Source of the DNA: Kitasatospora acidiphila
Lineage (GTDB): Bacteria > Actinomycetota > Actinomycetes > Streptomycetales > Streptomycetaceae
NCBI RefSeq assembly: GCF_006636205.1
Contig: NZ_VIGB01000003.1
Coordinates: 2,356,001 to 2,420,000, forward strand
DNA length: 64,000 nt
Direction of reading: 5' to 3'
Shown: piece by piece, positions 1 to 13,547 of the stretch
Layout: every line of letters starts with the position of its first letter
Position numbering within the stretch: position 1 is the first letter of the stretch
Translations under genes and position numbers: made by a program
Notes under the pieces: model-generated
Database searches by the model: none
The model's input: only the letters and a program-made list of their open reading frames with translations
Told to the model about the DNA's origin: nothing

Positions 1-3000
1 CGACCCGGACCGGGTCGGCCGGGTCGACCGCGTGCACGGTCAAGTTGAAGCCGGTCCCCTGGTCAGTGACAGCCACGTCCAGCGGGTAGTTCGAGCGCTC
101 CCAGCCATACACCGACTCGACGCCCTCAAAGCCCTTGGCCCGCTTCTTCGCCGCGTCGGCGGAGCCGCTGTGCCGGTAGTTGAAGATCGAGCTGAACAGC
201 GGGCTGCCGGCGGGCACCCCACTGGCCTTCTGGGCCAGCGCCAGCGGCGCGTGCTCGTGCACCAGGACCTCGGCCAGTTGGTCCCGCATCGCGGCAAGTG
301 CCTCGGTCACCGTGGGCTCACCGGTCCGCACCCGCATCGGCAGCGTGTTCACGAAGAGGCCGGCCACCCGGTCGGCGCCCGCACCGGCATTCATCCGACC
401 GAAGAGCACCGTGCCGAACACCACGTCCTCACGGTCGGATACCGCGGCCAGCACCCGCGCCCAGGCCACGTGGAAGATGGTGGCCGCACTCACCCCCAGC
501 CGACGGGCCGTGGTCCGCACCTGCGCCGCCAGTTCGGGGTCGATCGCCAGCTGGGTCACGGCCTGCTCGGTGCCGTCGCCGTGCACATCCAGCAATCCGA
601 ACGGCGCCGTCGTCTCGGTGACGTCCCCCAGCAGGCCGTCGAAGTAGCGCTCGTGCTCCTCGCGCGGCACGCCCAGGCGGGCCTGCGCCACGAAGTCGCG
701 GAACGGCAGCGGCTCCGGCAGCGAGTCGCCCTGCCCGGCCTGGATCGCGTCCAGCTCCCGGAGCAGGATCTCCTGCGTGGTGCGGTCGCCCACCAGGTGG
801 TGGATCCGCAGCAGCGCCACCCAGCGCCCGCTCTCGGGCTCGGCACCGATGAACGCCCGGATCAGCGGAGCCTGGGTCAGGTCCATCCAGGACCCGCCGA
901 CGGCCAGCAACTGCTGCACGACGTCCCCGCCCTGCGGGTTCAGTGCCACCTCGCGCACCGGCAGCTCCACCCGGCGCGAGACCACCTGAACGGGCTCACG
1001 GAGCCCCTCCCACATGATCGCGGTGCGGTAGATGTCGTGGCGGTCGATCACGGCCTGCAGAGCGGTCAGGAAAAGGTCCAGCCGGGCCCGCGAGTCGAAG
1101 CGGAGCACGCTCGGCTGCGAGTACACGTCCGTACCCTCGCCGTCCTGACTAGTCATCAGGTGGTGGAAGAAGAGCCCTTCCTGCAGCGGCGCGAGCGGGT
1201 ACACGTCCGCGATGTTGGCCGCGCCGCCGGGCACCTTGGCGGCGATCCGGGCGATCTCGGCCCCGGTCAGCTCGACCAGCGGCAACATCTCGGGGGTGAT
1301 CTCGGTGGCACCGGCGGGGATCAGGTTCGGCGGCACCACCACCTGGACCGGCCCGGCAACATCGGCAAGACCGGCCGGCGTCGGATTGCGCAGCAGGGTG
1401 CGGATGGAGATCGACACGTTGCGCGCGCGCAGGTACTCCATCAACTTGACGGCCAGCAGCGAGTGTCCGCCCAGCGCGAAGAAGTTGTCGTCGACCCCGA
1501 CCCTCTTGACCTCGAGGACATGGGCGAATCCCTGGCAGAGGATCTCCTCCTGCAGGGTGGCCGGGCCGCGGCTCTCGTTCTCGTCCGGCCCCGACACGGT
1601 CTCCGGCAGGGGCAGTGCTGCCCGGTCCAGGGCGCCGAGCTCCGTCAGTGGCAGCGCGTCCAACACCAGCACGGTCGGCGGCACCAGTTGGCGGGGCAGC
1701 CGCTCGGCGGCGAACTCGCGGACAGCGCCTTCGAGTTCGACATCGGCCTGATCGGCGGCGACCACGTAGGCGACCAAGCTGCCGGCCTGGGCGACCACCG
1801 CCACCTGAGCCACGCCAGGGTGCCCGGTCAGCACGGCCTGCACCTCACCCGGCTCGACCCGGACCCCGTCGACGAGCAACTGCTCGTCGACACGGCCGAG
1901 ATGGAGCAGCCGGCCGTCCGCAGTCCAGCGCACCCGGTCCCCGGTGCGGTGGAGCGGCTCACCGTCCACGAACGGGCTCGCCACCCGCTGCTCCGCCCGG
2001 CCGGTCCCGGCCACGTACAGCTCACCGGCCACGCCGACCGGCACCGGGCGCAGCAGCTCGTCGAGGACGTACACGCGCGTGTCGCCGACCTGCGCCAGTG
2101 CGGTGTCATCACCCGGGTAGCGAGCGGCTGTGACGTCCACCGCGGCCTCGGCCGGCCCGGCCAGCACGTAGCGCGGCGCGGCAGCCGTGTTGACCTGCGA
2201 GAGCAGCCACGCCCGCGCATCGGCGTCCAGCACCTCCACGTCGGCGAGACGCGGTTCGGAGGACCCCTCGAGCGCGGTGGCCAGGTTGGCCACCGCGGTC
2301 CGGAGCAGCCCGCAGAGCTGCTCGGCGTCGGCCGGGGCCACCGCGTCGACGACCACCGTGAACCCGGTGCCGTTGTCGTTGACCGCAGCGGCGACCGGGT
2401 AGTTCGTCCGGTCCCGCGTCGCCAGCACGGTGACGCCCGCCAGACCACCGCTCGTCGCCCGGCCGGAAGCCTGGGTGTGCCGGTAGTTGAACAGTGCCGT
2501 GAATAGCGGGCTCCCGCCGGGCACCCCGCTGGCCTGCTGGGCGAGGGCCAGCGACGCGTGCTCGTGCACCAGCAGTTCGGCGAGCTGGCGCCGGATGCCG
2601 TCCAGCGCCTCGCTCACGCTCTGCCCGGCGACCCGGACGCGCACCGGAAGGGTGTTGATGAACAGACCCGGCACCCGGTCCGAACCGGCACCGGCGTTCA
2701 TCCGGCCGAACAGCACCGTGCCGAACACCACATCGTCACGGCCCGACAGCGACGCCAGCACCCGCGCCCACGCCAGGTGGAAGAGCGTCGCCGCACTCAC
2801 ACCGCGCGCACTCGCCAAGGCCCGCAGGCGGAGCGCGAGTTCGTCATCCAGCGCGAGCTGGGCCGTAGCCGCCGGCGCCTCGCCGCCGTGCGTGTCGATC
2901 AGGCCGTACGGCGCGGTCGCCTCGGTGACGTCGCCGAGCAACTCGGCGAAGTAGCGCTCGTGCCCGCCCGCCGACGCCCCGAGGCGGGCCTGCGCCACGA

Positions 3001-6000
3001 AGTCGCGGAACGGCAACGGTTCGGGCAGCCGGTCCTGCTGACCGGACATGAAGGCACCCAGCTCGCCGAGCAGCACGTCCTGGGTGGTGTGGTCCTGCAC
3101 CAGGTGGTGCACGCAGAGCAGCGCCAGCAGCTTCCCGTCGACCGGCGCCTCGGCCAGGTAGACCCGCATCAGCGGCGCACGGTCCAGCTCCATGGGCGAC
3201 GCGCTGACGGCCAGCAGCTGCTCCACCGCGCCTGCGCCCTGCGGGTCGAGGGTGACCCTTTCGACCGGCAGCACCGCGCGACGCCAGACCACCTGAACCG
3301 GCTCGCGCAGGCCCTGACGCACGATCGCCGTGCGGTAGATGTCGTGCCGGTCCACCACCTGCTGCATCGCGCTCAGGAAGGCGTCCACGCGCTCCTGCGA
3401 GTCGAAGCCGAGGACGAACGGGGACACGTAGATGTCATCGCTCTCCTGACCGGCCATCAGGTGGTGGAAGTAGATGCCCTCCTGGAGGGGCGCGAGCGGG
3501 TAGACGTCCGCGATGTTCGCCGCGCCGCCCTCCACCTGCGTCACCAACTGCGCGATCTCGGCCTCGCCCAGCTCGACCAGCGGCAGCATCTCGGGGGTGA
3601 TCCCGGTAGCGTCCTCGGGGATCGCGTTCGCCGGTACCTCCGCGCGCTCCGCGGCGGCGGCCACGGCCAGGCCGGCCGGCGTCGGGGTCTGGAACAGCGC
3701 CCGCACGGACACCGGCACACCCTGCACCCTCAGGTGCTCGACCAGGGAGACGGCGAGCAGCGAGTGGCCGCCCAGAGCGAAGAAGTCGTCGTCGACGCCG
3801 ACCGCGGGCAGCCCGAGGACGTCGGCGAACGCCTGGCAGAGGATCTCCTCCTGCACGGTGGCAGGCGCCCGGCCCGCACCGGCGGCGTACTCGGGCGCGG
3901 GCAGGGCCTTGCGGTCCAGCTTCGCGTTGGCGGTCAGCGGCAGTTCACCGAGGACGAGCACGGCCGACGGGACCATGTACTGCGGCAGCCGCTCGGCCAC
4001 GAACGCCTGGATGCCGCCGACCAGTTCGGACACCTCGGCATCCGGCACGGGCACGACGTAAGCAACGAGCCGCTTGTCGCCGGGGATGTCCTCGCGGGCG
4101 ATCACCGCGGCCTGCGCCACCGCAGGATGGGTGGCGACCACGGACTCCACCTCGGCCGGCTCGACCCGGAAGCCACGGATCTTCACCTGCTCGTCGGCGC
4201 GCCCCACGAACAGCAGCTGCCCGTCGGCGTTCCAGCGCACCTGGTCCCCGGTCCGGTACAGCCGACCACCGGCCGACCCGAACGGGTCCGCCACGAAGCG
4301 CTCACCGGTCAGGGCCGGGCGGCCCAGGTAGCCACGCGCCAGACCCGCACCCGCGACATACAACTCACCCGCCACACCCACCGGAACCGGCTCCAGCCGG
4401 TCATCCAGCACGTACACCCGGGTGTTGTCCAACGGCCCACCGATCGGCAGCACCGCACCGAGCGCGTCCGGCGAGCCCACCTCGTGCTGGGTGGCGCACA
4501 GCGTCACCTCGGTCGGCCCGTACAGGTGCCGCACCACCACACCCGGGCACGCCTCCAGCAGCCGACGCACCGCACCCATCGGCACCACGTCGCCACCGGT
4601 CAGCACCTCGCGGACCCCGGCGAAGCACTCCGCATCCCGCTCGGCCAGCACCCGGAACAGACCCGCCGTCACATGCACGTGCGTCACCGCGTAGTCGACG
4701 AGCAGCGACCGCAGCACCGCGGCATCCACCGCCACCGGCGGCGCCACCACCACTGCCGCACCCGCCAGCAGGGCGGCCCAGATCTCGTACGACGACGCGT
4801 CGAACGCGTGCGGCGCGTGGAACAGCACCCGCGACGAACCCGTCAGCCCCCAGTGCCCGGCCGAAGCCAACTCCACCACATCGCGGTGCGTGGTCACCAC
4901 GCCCTTGGGCACACCCGTCGACCCGGAGGTGTACATCACGTAGAACGCACCGTCCGGCAGCACACCCGCCGCCGGCACCGGCGCACCGTCCATCGCCGCG
5001 AGCCGAACCTCCGACTCCTCGCCGTCCAGGACCAGCACCGGCACCCCGACGCCCTGCGGCACCACCGGCGCACATGCCTGCGAGGTCAGCACACAGACCG
5101 GCGCCGCGTCCTGGAACATGAACGTCACACGCTCGGCCGGGTACTCCACATCGACCGGCAGATACGCGCCACCCGCCTTCGCCACTGCCAGCAGCGACAC
5201 CAGCAACTCGACGCCGCGCTCCAGCACGACCGCGACCACGGACTCCGGCCCGACACCGCAGTCGGCCAGCACCCGCGCCAACCGGCTCGCCCGCGCGTCC
5301 AACTCCGCATAGCTGAGCCGGACATCACCGGACACCACCGCCACCGCGTCCGGCGTCCGCATCACCTGCTCCGCGAACAGCTCGCCAACCGTCAGCTCCG
5401 GCAGCACACGGTCTGTGGCGTTCCACCCGGACACCAGCTGCGCCCGCTCGGCCTCGTCCAGCACCCGAACCGCCGACAACCGCGTCTGCGGCTCGGTGAC
5501 AACCGTCTCCACGACCCGCAGCAGCCAGCCTGCGATCCGCTCCGCCGTCTCCGCCTCGAAGAGATCCGCGGCCGCCACCAGGCGACCGCTGATACCGGCG
5601 GGCCCGCCGTCGGCATCGAACACCTCGCTCAGGCTCAGGTCCAGGTCGAACTTCGCCGCCGTCGAGTTCCCCGGCAACCCCGACACCTGAAGATCAGGCA
5701 GCCGCAGCGTGGCAGCGGCCGTGTTCTGCACGGTCAGCATGACCTGGAACAGCGGGTGCCGGGAGAGCGAACGCGCCGGCGCCAACTCCTCGACCAGCAG
5801 GTCGAACGGGACGTCCTGGTGGTCCAACGCGTCCAGGCCGGCCTCGCGGACCTGCTGCAGCAGCTGCGCCATCGTCGGGTCGCCGGACAGGTCGGCGCGG
5901 ATCACCAGGGTGTTGATGAAGGCGCCGATCAGGTCGTCGAAGGCCTCGTCGGTGCGGCCGGCGACGGCCGCGCCGATCGGGATGTCGGTGCCCGCGCCGA

Positions 6001-6787
6001 TCCGGTTGAGGAGCACCGCCAGCGCGGCCTGGAGGACCATGAACACAGTGGCGCCGTTCTCCTGCGCCACGTCCAGCACTCGCGCGTGCACCTCGGCCGG
6101 GAAGTCCAGCACGACCCGGTGCCCCTGGTGGCCGGCCACGGCCGGTCGCGGCCGGTCGGTGGGCAGCTGCAACTCATCCGGTGCCCCGGCCAGTTTCGCG
6201 CGCCAGTAGGCGACCTGCTCGGCGAGCACGCCGTCCTCGGCATCAGCTCCATCGAGCAGCTCACGCTGCCACAGCGTGTAGTCCGCATACTGCACCGGCA
6301 GCGGCTCCCACCGGGGCTCCTCGCCTTCCAGCCGGGCGGCGTACGCAACGGAGACATCCCGCGCCAGCGGGCCCACCGACCAGCCGTCACTGGCGATGTG
6401 ATGGATCGTCAGAACCAGTACGAAGTCATCGCCGCCCAGCACGAACAGCCATGCGCGCAGCGGGATCTCGGTTGCCAGATCGAAGACGTGGCCGGTCGCG
6501 CCCGCCAGGGCGGCATCCAGTTCCTCCGGCGCCACCTCCCGGACCGTCAGGTCGAAGTCGACCTCGTCGGCCTTGAGGATGCGCTGGTAGGGCTCACCGC
6601 TCTCCGCCGGGAAGCATGTGCGCAGCACTTCGTGCCGGCCGATCACATCCCGCAGCGCCTCGGCGAGGGCTTCCCGGTCCAACCTCCCGGTCAACCGAAG
6701 GACCATCGGAATGTTGTAGGTCGCGCCCGGACCCTCCAACTGCCCCAAGAACCACAGCCGACGCTGCGCAAACGACAACGGAATCAT
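1..6787 (-). CDS. NRPS subunit, C-A(Hpg?)-PCP-C/E-[remnant A]-PCP-C/E, 3' end outside window
   Basis: Multimodular nonribosomal peptide synthetase, open from the ATG at 6787 to the window edge. Domains by residue from this start: C (1-440, HHIASDGW near 131), A (about 460-970), PCP (GGHSL near 1010), a C domain with the N-terminal HHLM...D motif of dual epimerisation/condensation domains (near 1109; second motif HHLVQDHTT near 1227), a remnant A domain (about 1530-1720), PCP (GGHSL near 1774) and another dual-type C domain running off the edge. The intact A domain reads D-A-Y-H-L-G-L-L-C-K, close to 4-hydroxyphenylglycine codes, so D-Hpg is inferred. The second A domain lacks motifs A1-A4, and its A10 motif is [10 protein letters not shown] where active domains have [10 protein letters not shown]. 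The ATG overlaps the TGA of the upstream subunit (ATGA), so the two are translationally coupled. Confidence 0.93.
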   Translation of the reverse strand, partial: MIPLSFAQRRLWFLGQLEGPGATYNIPMVLRLTGRLDREALAEALRDVIGRHEVLRTCFPAESGEPYQRILKADEVDFDLTVREVAPEELDAALAGATGHVFDLATEIPLRAWLFVLGGDDFVLVLTIHHIASDGWSVGPLARDVSVAYAARLEGEEPRWEPLPVQYADYTLWQRELLDGADAEDGVLAEQVAYWRAKLAGAPDELQLPTDRPRPAVAGHQGHRVVLDFPAEVHARVLDVAQENGATVFMVLQAALAVLLNRIGAGTDIPIGAAVAGRTDEAFDDLIGAFINTLVIRADLSGDPTMAQLLQQVREAGLDALDHQDVPFDLLVEELAPARSLSRHPLFQVMLTVQNTAAATLRLPDLQVSGLPGNSTAAKFDLDLSLSEVFDADGGPAGISGRLVAAADLFEAETAERIAGWLLRVVETVVTEPQTRLSAVRVLDEAERAQLVSGWNATDRVLPELTVGELFAEQVMRTPDAVAVVSGDVRLSYAELDARASRLARVLADCGVGPESVVAVVLERGVELLVSLLAVAKAGGAYLPVDVEYPAERVTFMFQDAAPVCVLTSQACAPVVPQGVGVPVLVLDGEESEVRLAAMDGAPVPAAGVLPDGAFYVMYTSGSTGVPKGVVTTHRDVVELASAGHWGLTGSSRVLFHAPHAFDASSYEIWAALLAGAAVVVAPPVAVDAAVLRSLLVDYAVTHVHVTAGLFRVLAERDAECFAGVREVLTGGDVVPMGAVRRLLEACPGVVVRHLYGPTEVTLCATQHEVGSPDALGAVLPIGGPLDNTRVYVLDDRLEPVPVGVAGELYVAGAGLARGYLGRPALTGERFVADPFGSAGGRLYRTGDQVRWNADGQLLFVGRADEQVKIRGFRVEPAEVESVVATHPAVAQAAVIAREDIPGDKRLVAYVVPVPDAEVSELVGGIQAFVAERLPQYMVPSAVLVLGELPLTANAKLDRKALPAPEYAAGAGRAPATVQEEILCQAFADVLGLPAVGVDDDFFALGGHSLLAVSLVEHLRVQGVPVSVRALFQTPTPAGLAVAAAAERAEVPANAIPEDATGITPEMLPLVELGEAEIAQLVTQVEGGAANIADVYPLAPLQEGIYFHHLMAGQESDDIYVSPFVLGFDSQERVDAFLSAMQQVVDRHDIYRTAIVRQGLREPVQVVWRRAVLPVERVTLDPQGAGAVEQLLAVSASPMELDRAPLMRVYLAEAPVDGKLLALLCVHHLVQDHTTQDVLLGELGAFMSGQQDRLPEPLPFRDFVAQARLGASAGGHERYFAELLGDVTEATAPYGLIDTHGGEAPAATAQLALDDELALRLRALASARGVSAATLFHLAWARVLASLSGRDDVVFGTVLFGRMNAGAGSDRVPGLFINTLPVRVRVAGQSVSEALDGIRRQLAELLVHEHASLALAQQASGVPGGSPLFTALFNYRHTQASGRATSGGLAGVTVLATRDRTNYPVAAAVNDNGTGFTVVVDAVAPADAEQLCGLLRTAVANLATALEGSSEPRLADVEVLDADARAWLLSQVNTAAAPRYVLAGPAEAAVDVTAARYPGDDTALAQVGDTRVYVLDELLRPVPVGVAGELYVAGTGRAEQRVASPFVDGEPLHRTGDRVRWTADGRLLHLGRVDEQLLVDGVRVEPGEVQAVLTGHPGVAQVAVVAQAGSLVAYVVAADQADVELEGAVREFAAERLPRQLVPPTVLVLDALPLTELGALDRAALPLPETVSGPDENESRGPATLQEEILCQGFAHVLEVKRVGVDDNFFALGGHSLLAVKLMEYLRARNVSISIRTLLRNPTPAGLADVAGPVQVVVPPNLIPAGATEITPEMLPLVELTGAEIARIAAKVPGGAANIADVYPLAPLQEGLFFHHLMTSQDGEGTDVYSQPSVLRFDSRARLDLFLTALQAVIDRHDIYRTAIMWEGLREPVQVVSRRVELPVREVALNPQGGDVVQQLLAVGGSWMDLTQAPLIRAFIGAEPESGRWVALLRIHHLVGDRTTQEILLRELDAIQAGQGDSLPEPLPFRDFVAQARLGVPREEHERYFDGLLGDVTETTAPFGLLDVHGDGTEQAVTQLAIDPELAAQVRTTARRLGVSAATIFHVAWARVLAAVSDREDVVFGTVLFGRMNAGAGADRVAGLFVNTLPMRVRTGEPTVTEALAAMRDQLAEVLVHEHAPLALAQKASGVPAGSPLFSSIFNYRHSGSADAAKKRAKGFEGVESVYGWERSNYPLDVAVTDQGTGFNLTVHAVDPADPVRV

Positions 6788-9700
6788 CGGTTCTCCCCCT
6801 GGTTACGCATCGGCCGCAGCACGGGCCTGGCCTTCTTCGTCTGATTGCTGGCTTGGTTCGCGATCCAGGCCGCGATTTCCGCAGGCGTCGGCGCCTCGAA
6901 CAGCACCGGCAGCGGCACATCCACACTGAGCACCGTCCGCACCCGGCCCACCAGTCGCATCGCCAGCAACGAGTGGCCACCCATCGCGAAGAACCCGTCG
7001 TCGACCCCGACCGCTGGCACGCCGAGGACCTCGGCGAACGCCTCGCAGAGGCGCTTCTCCTGCTCAGTCTCCGGTGCCCGGCCCGTGCCCGCGCTCGCCG
7101 CGAGGTCCGGTGCGGGCAGGGCCTTGCGGTCCAGCTTGCCGTTCACCGTCACCGGCAGCGCGTCCAGCAGCACAACCGCCGACGGAACCATGTACGCCGG
7201 CAGCATTCCGGCTGTGAACTCCCTCAGCCCAGAACCGAGTTCGTCCGGCGAAGCGTCCGAGGCCACCGGGACCACGTACGCCACCAGGCGCGTATCGCCC
7301 GGGACGTCCTCGCGAGCGACGACCGCGACCTGGGCCACAGCGGAGTGTGCGGCCAGGACGGCCTGCACCTCAGCGGGCTCGATCCGGAAGCCGCGGATCT
7401 TCACCTGGTCATCGGCACGGCCCAGGTAGACCAGCTGACCATCGGCGTTCCAGCGGACCCGGTCACCGGTCCGGTACATGCGCTCGCCCACAGCCCCGAA
7501 CGGCGAGGCCACGAACCGCTCCGCCGTCAGACCGGCACGCCCCACATACCCGCGCGCCAACTGCACACCGGCCAGGTACAGCTCACCCTCGACACCCACC
7601 GGCACCGGGGACAGCCGGTCGTCCAGCACGTACACCCGGGTGTTGGCCACCGGCCCACCGATCGGCACCACCGCACCATCGCTGACGGCACAGCGCGCGG
7701 CCGTGACGTCGACGGACGCCTCGGTGGGCCCGTACAGGTTGAACAGCGGCACACCGTCCAGTAGTTCGAGGAACCGGTCCCGCAACGGCGCCGCCAGCGC
7801 CTCACCACTGCAGAACACCGCCCGCAGACCCGTGCAGTCAGCGGCCGCCGGCTCACTCAGGAACGCCTCCAGCATCGACGGCACGAAGTGCGTCACCGTG
7901 ATGTTCTGACGCTGGATCAACTCCGCCAGGTAGGCGGGCTCCCGGTGACCACCCGGACGCGCCAGCACCAGCGCCGCACCCTGCACCAACGGCCAAAAGA
8001 ACTCCCACACCGACACGTCGAACCCGAACGGCGTCTTCTGCAGCACCCGATCCCCGGCACTGATACCGGACAGCTCCTGCATCCACACCAGACGGTTCAC
8101 GATCCCCGCATGCGGCACCGCCACACCCTTGGGCCGACCCGTCGACCCCGACGTGAAGATCACATACGCCGGATGCGCAGGCAGCACCCCAGCCTCCGGC
8201 GCGTCGGTCGGCAGACCCGCCAACTCCGTGGCCACCGCCCCGTCATCGACCGCAACCTGCGCCACCGCGTCCGGCACCACCCCGGCCAGGGCGGTGGTGC
8301 TGAGCACGCACACCGGCGCGGCATCCGCCAGAACCGCCGCGATCCGCCCGGCCGGATACTCCGGATCCACCGGCAGATACGCGCCACCGGCCTTCAGCAC
8401 CGCCAGCAGCGACACCACCAGCTCCACGGAGCGCTCCATCAGCACCGCGACCACCGACTCCGGACCAACCCCCAGCCCGACCAGCAACCGCGCCAACCGG
8501 TTCGCCCGCGCATCCAACTCCGCGTACGACAGCTCCACCCCCTCGAACACCACCGCCACCGCATCCGGCGTCCGCGCCACCTGCGCCGCGAACAACCCAG
8601 GCAACGTCGCATCCACCAGCGGCCGAGCAGTGTCGTTCCACTCCTCCACCACAAGGCGACGCTCATCCGCTCCCAGCACATCCACCGCCGACAACCGCGA
8701 CTGCGGATCCTCCTCCAACGCGGTCACGAGCTGGAGGAGGCAGGTGTGCAGCATCGTGCCCACCTGCTCCGCATCGGCCGGCGCCACCGCGTCGATGGTC
8801 AGGCTGAACCCGTTCCCGTCATCATCGACATTCGCGACCAGGGGGTAGTTGGTGAGCCCTTCGTCTGCAAGGACCCGCACTTCCTCCAACCCGGTGCCCA
8901 GACCCGCGCCGAGCTCCGTCGCACCGCCGCGGCCGTTGCGGTAGTTGAAGAGGGCGGTGAACAGCGGGCTGCCGCCCGCCACACCGCTCGCCTGCTGCGC
9001 GAGCACCAGCGGCGCGTGCTCGTGCACCAACAGCTCTGCCAACTGCTGCCGCATCCCGGAGAGCGCCTCGCCCACTGCGGAGGCGCCGACCCGCACCCGC
9101 ACCGGGAGCGTGTTGAGGCACGGGCCCTGGAGCCGGTCGGCACCCGGGCCGGCGTTCAGCCGGCCGAACAGCACCGTGCCGAACACCACGTCCTCGCGGC
9201 CGCTCAGCGCGGCCAGCATCCGCGCGAACGCCAGATGGAAGACCGTCGCCGGACTCACGGCCATCCGGCGCGCGATTGCCCGCACTCGAAGTGTGAGCTC
9301 AGCCTCCACCGAGGAACGCGCCGATACTGCGGTCGTGCCGTCTCCGTGCACGTCCAGCAGGCCGAACGGGGCGGTGGTCTCGGTGACATCGCCCAGCAGC
9401 TCGGCGAAGTACCGCTCGTGCTCCTCACGCGGCACGCCGAGGCGGGCCTGGGCGACGAAGTTGCGGAACGGCAGCGCCTCGGGCAGCGACTCGCCCCGCC
9501 CTGTCAAGAAGGCACGCACCTCCCACAGCAGCGCGTCCGTCGTTGTGTCATCCCGCACCAGGTGGTGGATGCGCAGCAGGGCCAGCCAGCCGTCGCCATC
9601 CGGTTCGGCGGCGATGTGCACGTCCATCAGCGGGGCACGGTCGAGCTCCATCCAGGCGCCCGCGACGGCCAGCAGCTGCTCCGCCGCATCCGCACCCTGC

Positions 9701-12665
9701 GGGTCCAGCGCGACTTCCTGGACCGGCAGTTGGGCGTGTCGGGCCACGACCTGGACCGGCTCGCGCAGGCCCTCCCACACGATCGCCGTGCGGTACACGT
9801 CGTGCCGGTCGATCACCCATTGCAGCGCCTTCAGGAACGAGTCCAGCCGCTCACGGGAGTCGAACCCGAGCACCGTCGGCCCGGCATACACATCCTGGTC
9901 ACTCTCACGCCCGGCCTGCATCAAGTGGTGGAAGAAGATGCCCTCCTGGAGCGGGGCCAGCGGGTAGACGTCCGCGACGTTCGCAGCGCCACCGGGCACC
10001 TTCGCCACGACCAAGTCGAGCTCGGCCTCGGTCAGTTCCACCAGCGGCAGCATCCCGGGAGTAAGAGCCGTGGCGTCCTCGGGGATGAGGTTCGCCGGCA
10101 CCACCACCTGCTCCGAACCCGCCTCGACCGCCAACCCCGCCGGCGTCGACGTCTGGAACAACGCCTTCACCGACACCGACACCCCGCGCGACCGCAGCAA
10201 CTCCACCAACGACACCGCCAGCAGCGAATGGCCACCCAGGGTGAAGAAGTCGTCGTCGACGCCGACGCTCTCCAACCCGAGAACTTCGGCGAACGCCCGA
10301 CACAGGATCTCCTCCTGCACCGACACCGGGCCCCGGCTCGATACCCCACCCACCGACGCGAAGTCCGGCGCGGGCAGCGCCTTGCGGTCCAACTTCCCGT
10401 TGCCCGTCAACGGCAGGGCATCGAGGACCACCACGGCGGAGGGCACCATGTGCTCCGGCAACCGGGCCGCCGCGAACGCGCGCACCGCCCCGGCCAGGGT
10501 GTCATCCACGTCCTCCGGGTCGTCCGCGACCACATACGCCACCAGGCGCTTGTCGCCCGGGGCGTCCTCGCGCGCGATCACGGCCGCCTGGGCGACCAAC
10601 GGATGAGCCGTCAGAACGCCGGCCACCTCACCCGGCTCGATCCGGAAACCACGGATCTTCACCTGCTCATCCGCACGACCCAGGAACACGACCTCGCCAT
10701 CGGCCGTCCAACGCGCCCGGTCACCCGTGCGGTACATCCGCCCGCCCCGCTCGAACGGACACGCCACGAACCGCTCCGCGGTCAACCCAGGCCGGCGCAC
10801 ATAGCCGCGCGCCACCTGGGCCCCCGCCACATACAACTCGCCCGCCACACCCGGCGCCACCGGATTCAGGTGCTCATCCAGCACGTAGAAACGGGTGTTG
10901 GCCACCGGCGAACCCACCGGCACCACCTCACCCGGCACCAGGCGGGTCGTCGCGACACCGATCGTGGTCTCCGTCGGGCCGTAGTGGTTGAACACCGAGC
11001 GGCCACCGGCCGCTGCCAGCAACTCCGCCACCCACGACGGCGAAGCCGCCTCACCACCCAGCACCACCGAGCGTCCCGGCAGCACCCGCTCCAACCCACC
11101 CGCACCCAACGCCGCCAGATGCGAAGGCACCACCTTCACGAAGTCGATCCGCTGCTCGGCCAGGTAGTCCGCGACCAGACGCGGATCCGTGACCGCCTCC
11201 TCGTCGAGAACATGCAGCTCACCACCCGACACCAGGCTCGCGAACAGCACCGTGTTCCCCAGATCGGTGGCCTGCGCCTGCAACAGCGCGTACCGACCAC
11301 CCTCACCCTCGAAACCGACCCTGGCCGGCACCGAGGCGACATAGTTCGCCAGACCCCCGTGCGTGACGGCCACGCCCTTCGGCCGACCCGTCGAACCCGA
11401 CGTGTAGATCACATACGCCAGCAACCGCGGATCCACCACCACCCCAGGCGAGGAGGTCGACGCCGCCGCCAACTGCATCGCCGTCAACGTGCCGTCCACC
11501 GCCACCAGGCGCACACCCACCGACGGCAGATCCTCCAACACCTCATCGGTGGTCAGCACGAGTTGCGCGCGGGAGTCCTTCACCGTGAACGCGACCCGCT
11601 CCGCCGGCTGCGAGACGTCCACCGGCAGATACCCGGCCCCCGCCTTCCACACCGCCAAGATCCCCGCGATCATCTCCACACCACGCGGCAACGCCAACCC
11701 CACCACCGACTCCGGACCAACACCCTGGCTGATCAGATAGTGGGCAAGGCGGTTCGCCCGCGCATCCAACTCCGCATACGACACCGACACGCCATCGGCG
11801 ACAACCGCCACCGCCTCCGGCGTCCGCGCCACCTGCGCCTCGAACACCTGCGGAACCATCAACCCGGATCCGGCCGCAGCGGTGTCGTTCCACTCCGACA
11901 GCACCCGGCGACGCTCATCCGCACCCAGCACATCCACCGCGTCGACCCGCACCCCCGGGTCATCCGCCATCGCCGTCAGCACCCGCACCAGGGAGCCCGC
12001 GACCCGACCCGCGACACCCTCATCGAACAGATCCGCCGAAGCCGTCAACATGCCCCGGATCCCCGCCGGCGCGCCCTGCGCACCGAACACCTCACCCACG
12101 ATCACATCAAGGTCGAACTTCGCCATCGCCCGACCCAGCAACAACAGTTCAGCCCCCAGACCAGACAGGTCCAGCGCACCGCCATCCGTTACCAAGCCGG
12201 CGTCCTGAAGGGTCAGAACGACCTGGAACAGCGGGTGCCGGGCCAGCGAACGCGCCGGCGCCAACTCCTCCACCAGCTTCTCGAACGGCACATCCTGGTT
12301 CTCCAACGCGCTCAGTCCCGCCTCGCGCACCCGCCCGAGGACCTCCTCGAACGTGGGGTCCCCCGACAGATCCGTCCGCACGACCACCGTGTTGACGAAA
12401 CACCCGACCAGATCGTTCAACGCCTCATCCGTACGCCCGGCGACCGCCGACCCGATCGGGATGTCGACCCCCGCACCCAGCCGGCTGAGCGTCACCGCAA
12501 CAGCCGCCTGTAGCACCATGAACATGGTCACCCCACGCTCACGCGCCAACTCCGCCAAACGCCTGTGCAGTTCAGCCGGAACATCCAGCTCCACGGTGTG
12601 GCCACGGTGCGAAGCCACCGCCGGACGCGGCCGATCGAACGGCAGCGGCAACTCCTCCGGAGCCC
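6784..12665 (-). CDS. NRPS subunit, distal part: C(3' part)-A(Asp)-PCP-C/E-A(Ser)-PCP
   Basis: Third frame segment of the NRPS gene that starts at 19648. It carries the rest of a C domain, an A domain with code D-L-T-K-V-G-H-I-G-K (aspartate or a methyl-aspartate), PCP (GGHSL near 10230), a dual-type C domain (HHLM near 9925, HHLVRDDTT near 9550), an A domain with code D-V-W-H-F-S-L-V-D-K (serine, the same code as EntF) and a last PCP (GGHSL near 6975). The tail after the PCP is rich in K and R, ends [10 protein letters not shown], and probably docks to the next subunit, whose ATG overlaps this TGA. The true 5' boundary is the frame break near 12664: the G-run in the C domain is one base short of the parallel C domain near 15850, which has five. 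Restoring one G joins this frame to 12668-13547. Confidence 0.9.
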
Positions 12666-12667
12666 CG

Positions 12668-13547
12668 CCAACGCACCACGCCAGTACGCCACCTGACGCG
12701 ACAACACGCTCGACGAATCCCCCTCGTCGCCCAGCAACTCCCGCTGCCACAGAGCGAAATCCGCATACTGCACCGGCAGCGGCTCCCACACCGGAGCCAC
12801 GCCACCCAATCGCGCCGCATACGCCGCCGACAGATCCCGCCCCAGCGGAGCACTCGACCAGCCGTCCATGGCGATGTGGTGCGTCAGCACCATCAGCACA
12901 TGCTCAACCGAACTCACCGCGAACAGCGTTGCCCGCAACGGAATCTCGGACGACAGGTCGAACGCATACCGACTCGCCTCAAGCAACGCACCCTCGAGCC
13001 CCTCCGGCGCCACTTCGACCACCGAGAGCTCGAACCCGCACTCCGCCACACCGAGAACCCGCTGATACGGCTCACCATCGACTGCCGGGAACACCGTCCG
13101 CAGCACCTCGTGCCGGCCGACCACGTCCCGCAGAGCCTCCGCGAGGGCCTCCCGGTTCACCTCCCCGGACAAGCGCAGGGCCATCGGAGTGTTGTAGGTC
13201 GCGCTCGCGCCCTCCAACTCACCGAGGAACCACAGACGGCGCTGCGCGAACGACAGCGGCACCCGCTCCGGACGCTCCGCCGGCACCACCGCCGGACGCG
13301 CTTCGGTAACCGCGGACTCCGCCAGCCAGGCCGCGACCCCGGCCGGTGACGGCACCTCGAAGAACACCTGGAGCGGCAACTCGACGTTCAGGACCGTCCG
13401 GATCCGGCTGATCAGCCGGATCGCCGACAGCGAGTAGCCGCCCAGAACGAAGAAGTCGTCGTGGACGCCGACCGTCTCCACACCCAGCACCTGCGCGAAC
13501 ACGCCGCAGAGGATCTCCTCCTGCACCGTCGCCGGACCGCGGCTCAC
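12668..13547 (-). CDS. NRPS subunit, middle part: PCP-C(5' part), bounded by two frame breaks
   Basis: Middle segment of the split NRPS gene. It holds the PCP of the serine module and the first half of the following C domain ([16 protein letters not shown] near 13240, HHIAMDGW near 12880). The PCP core reads [11 protein letters not shown], with Tyr replacing the usual His next to the phosphopantetheine serine. A GTG at 13547 overlaps the preceding TGA as GTGA, which could pass for a coupled start. However, a protein starting exactly at a PCP, after one ending exactly at an A domain, would be very odd. Adding one base near 13562 gives the normal A-PCP linker ([14 protein letters not shown]), so I treat this as part of one gene. 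Confidence 0.85.

Noticed and set aside
32..6844. Two long open frames on the plus strand opposite the NRPS gene (32-2506 and 2558-6844)
   Set aside because: They are Arg/His/Gln-rich antisense frames kept open by the strong GC bias at third codon positions of the NRPS gene; no domain or start site supports them. The same holds for 7888-12513, 14552-17188, 17393-19807 and 25774-29895.
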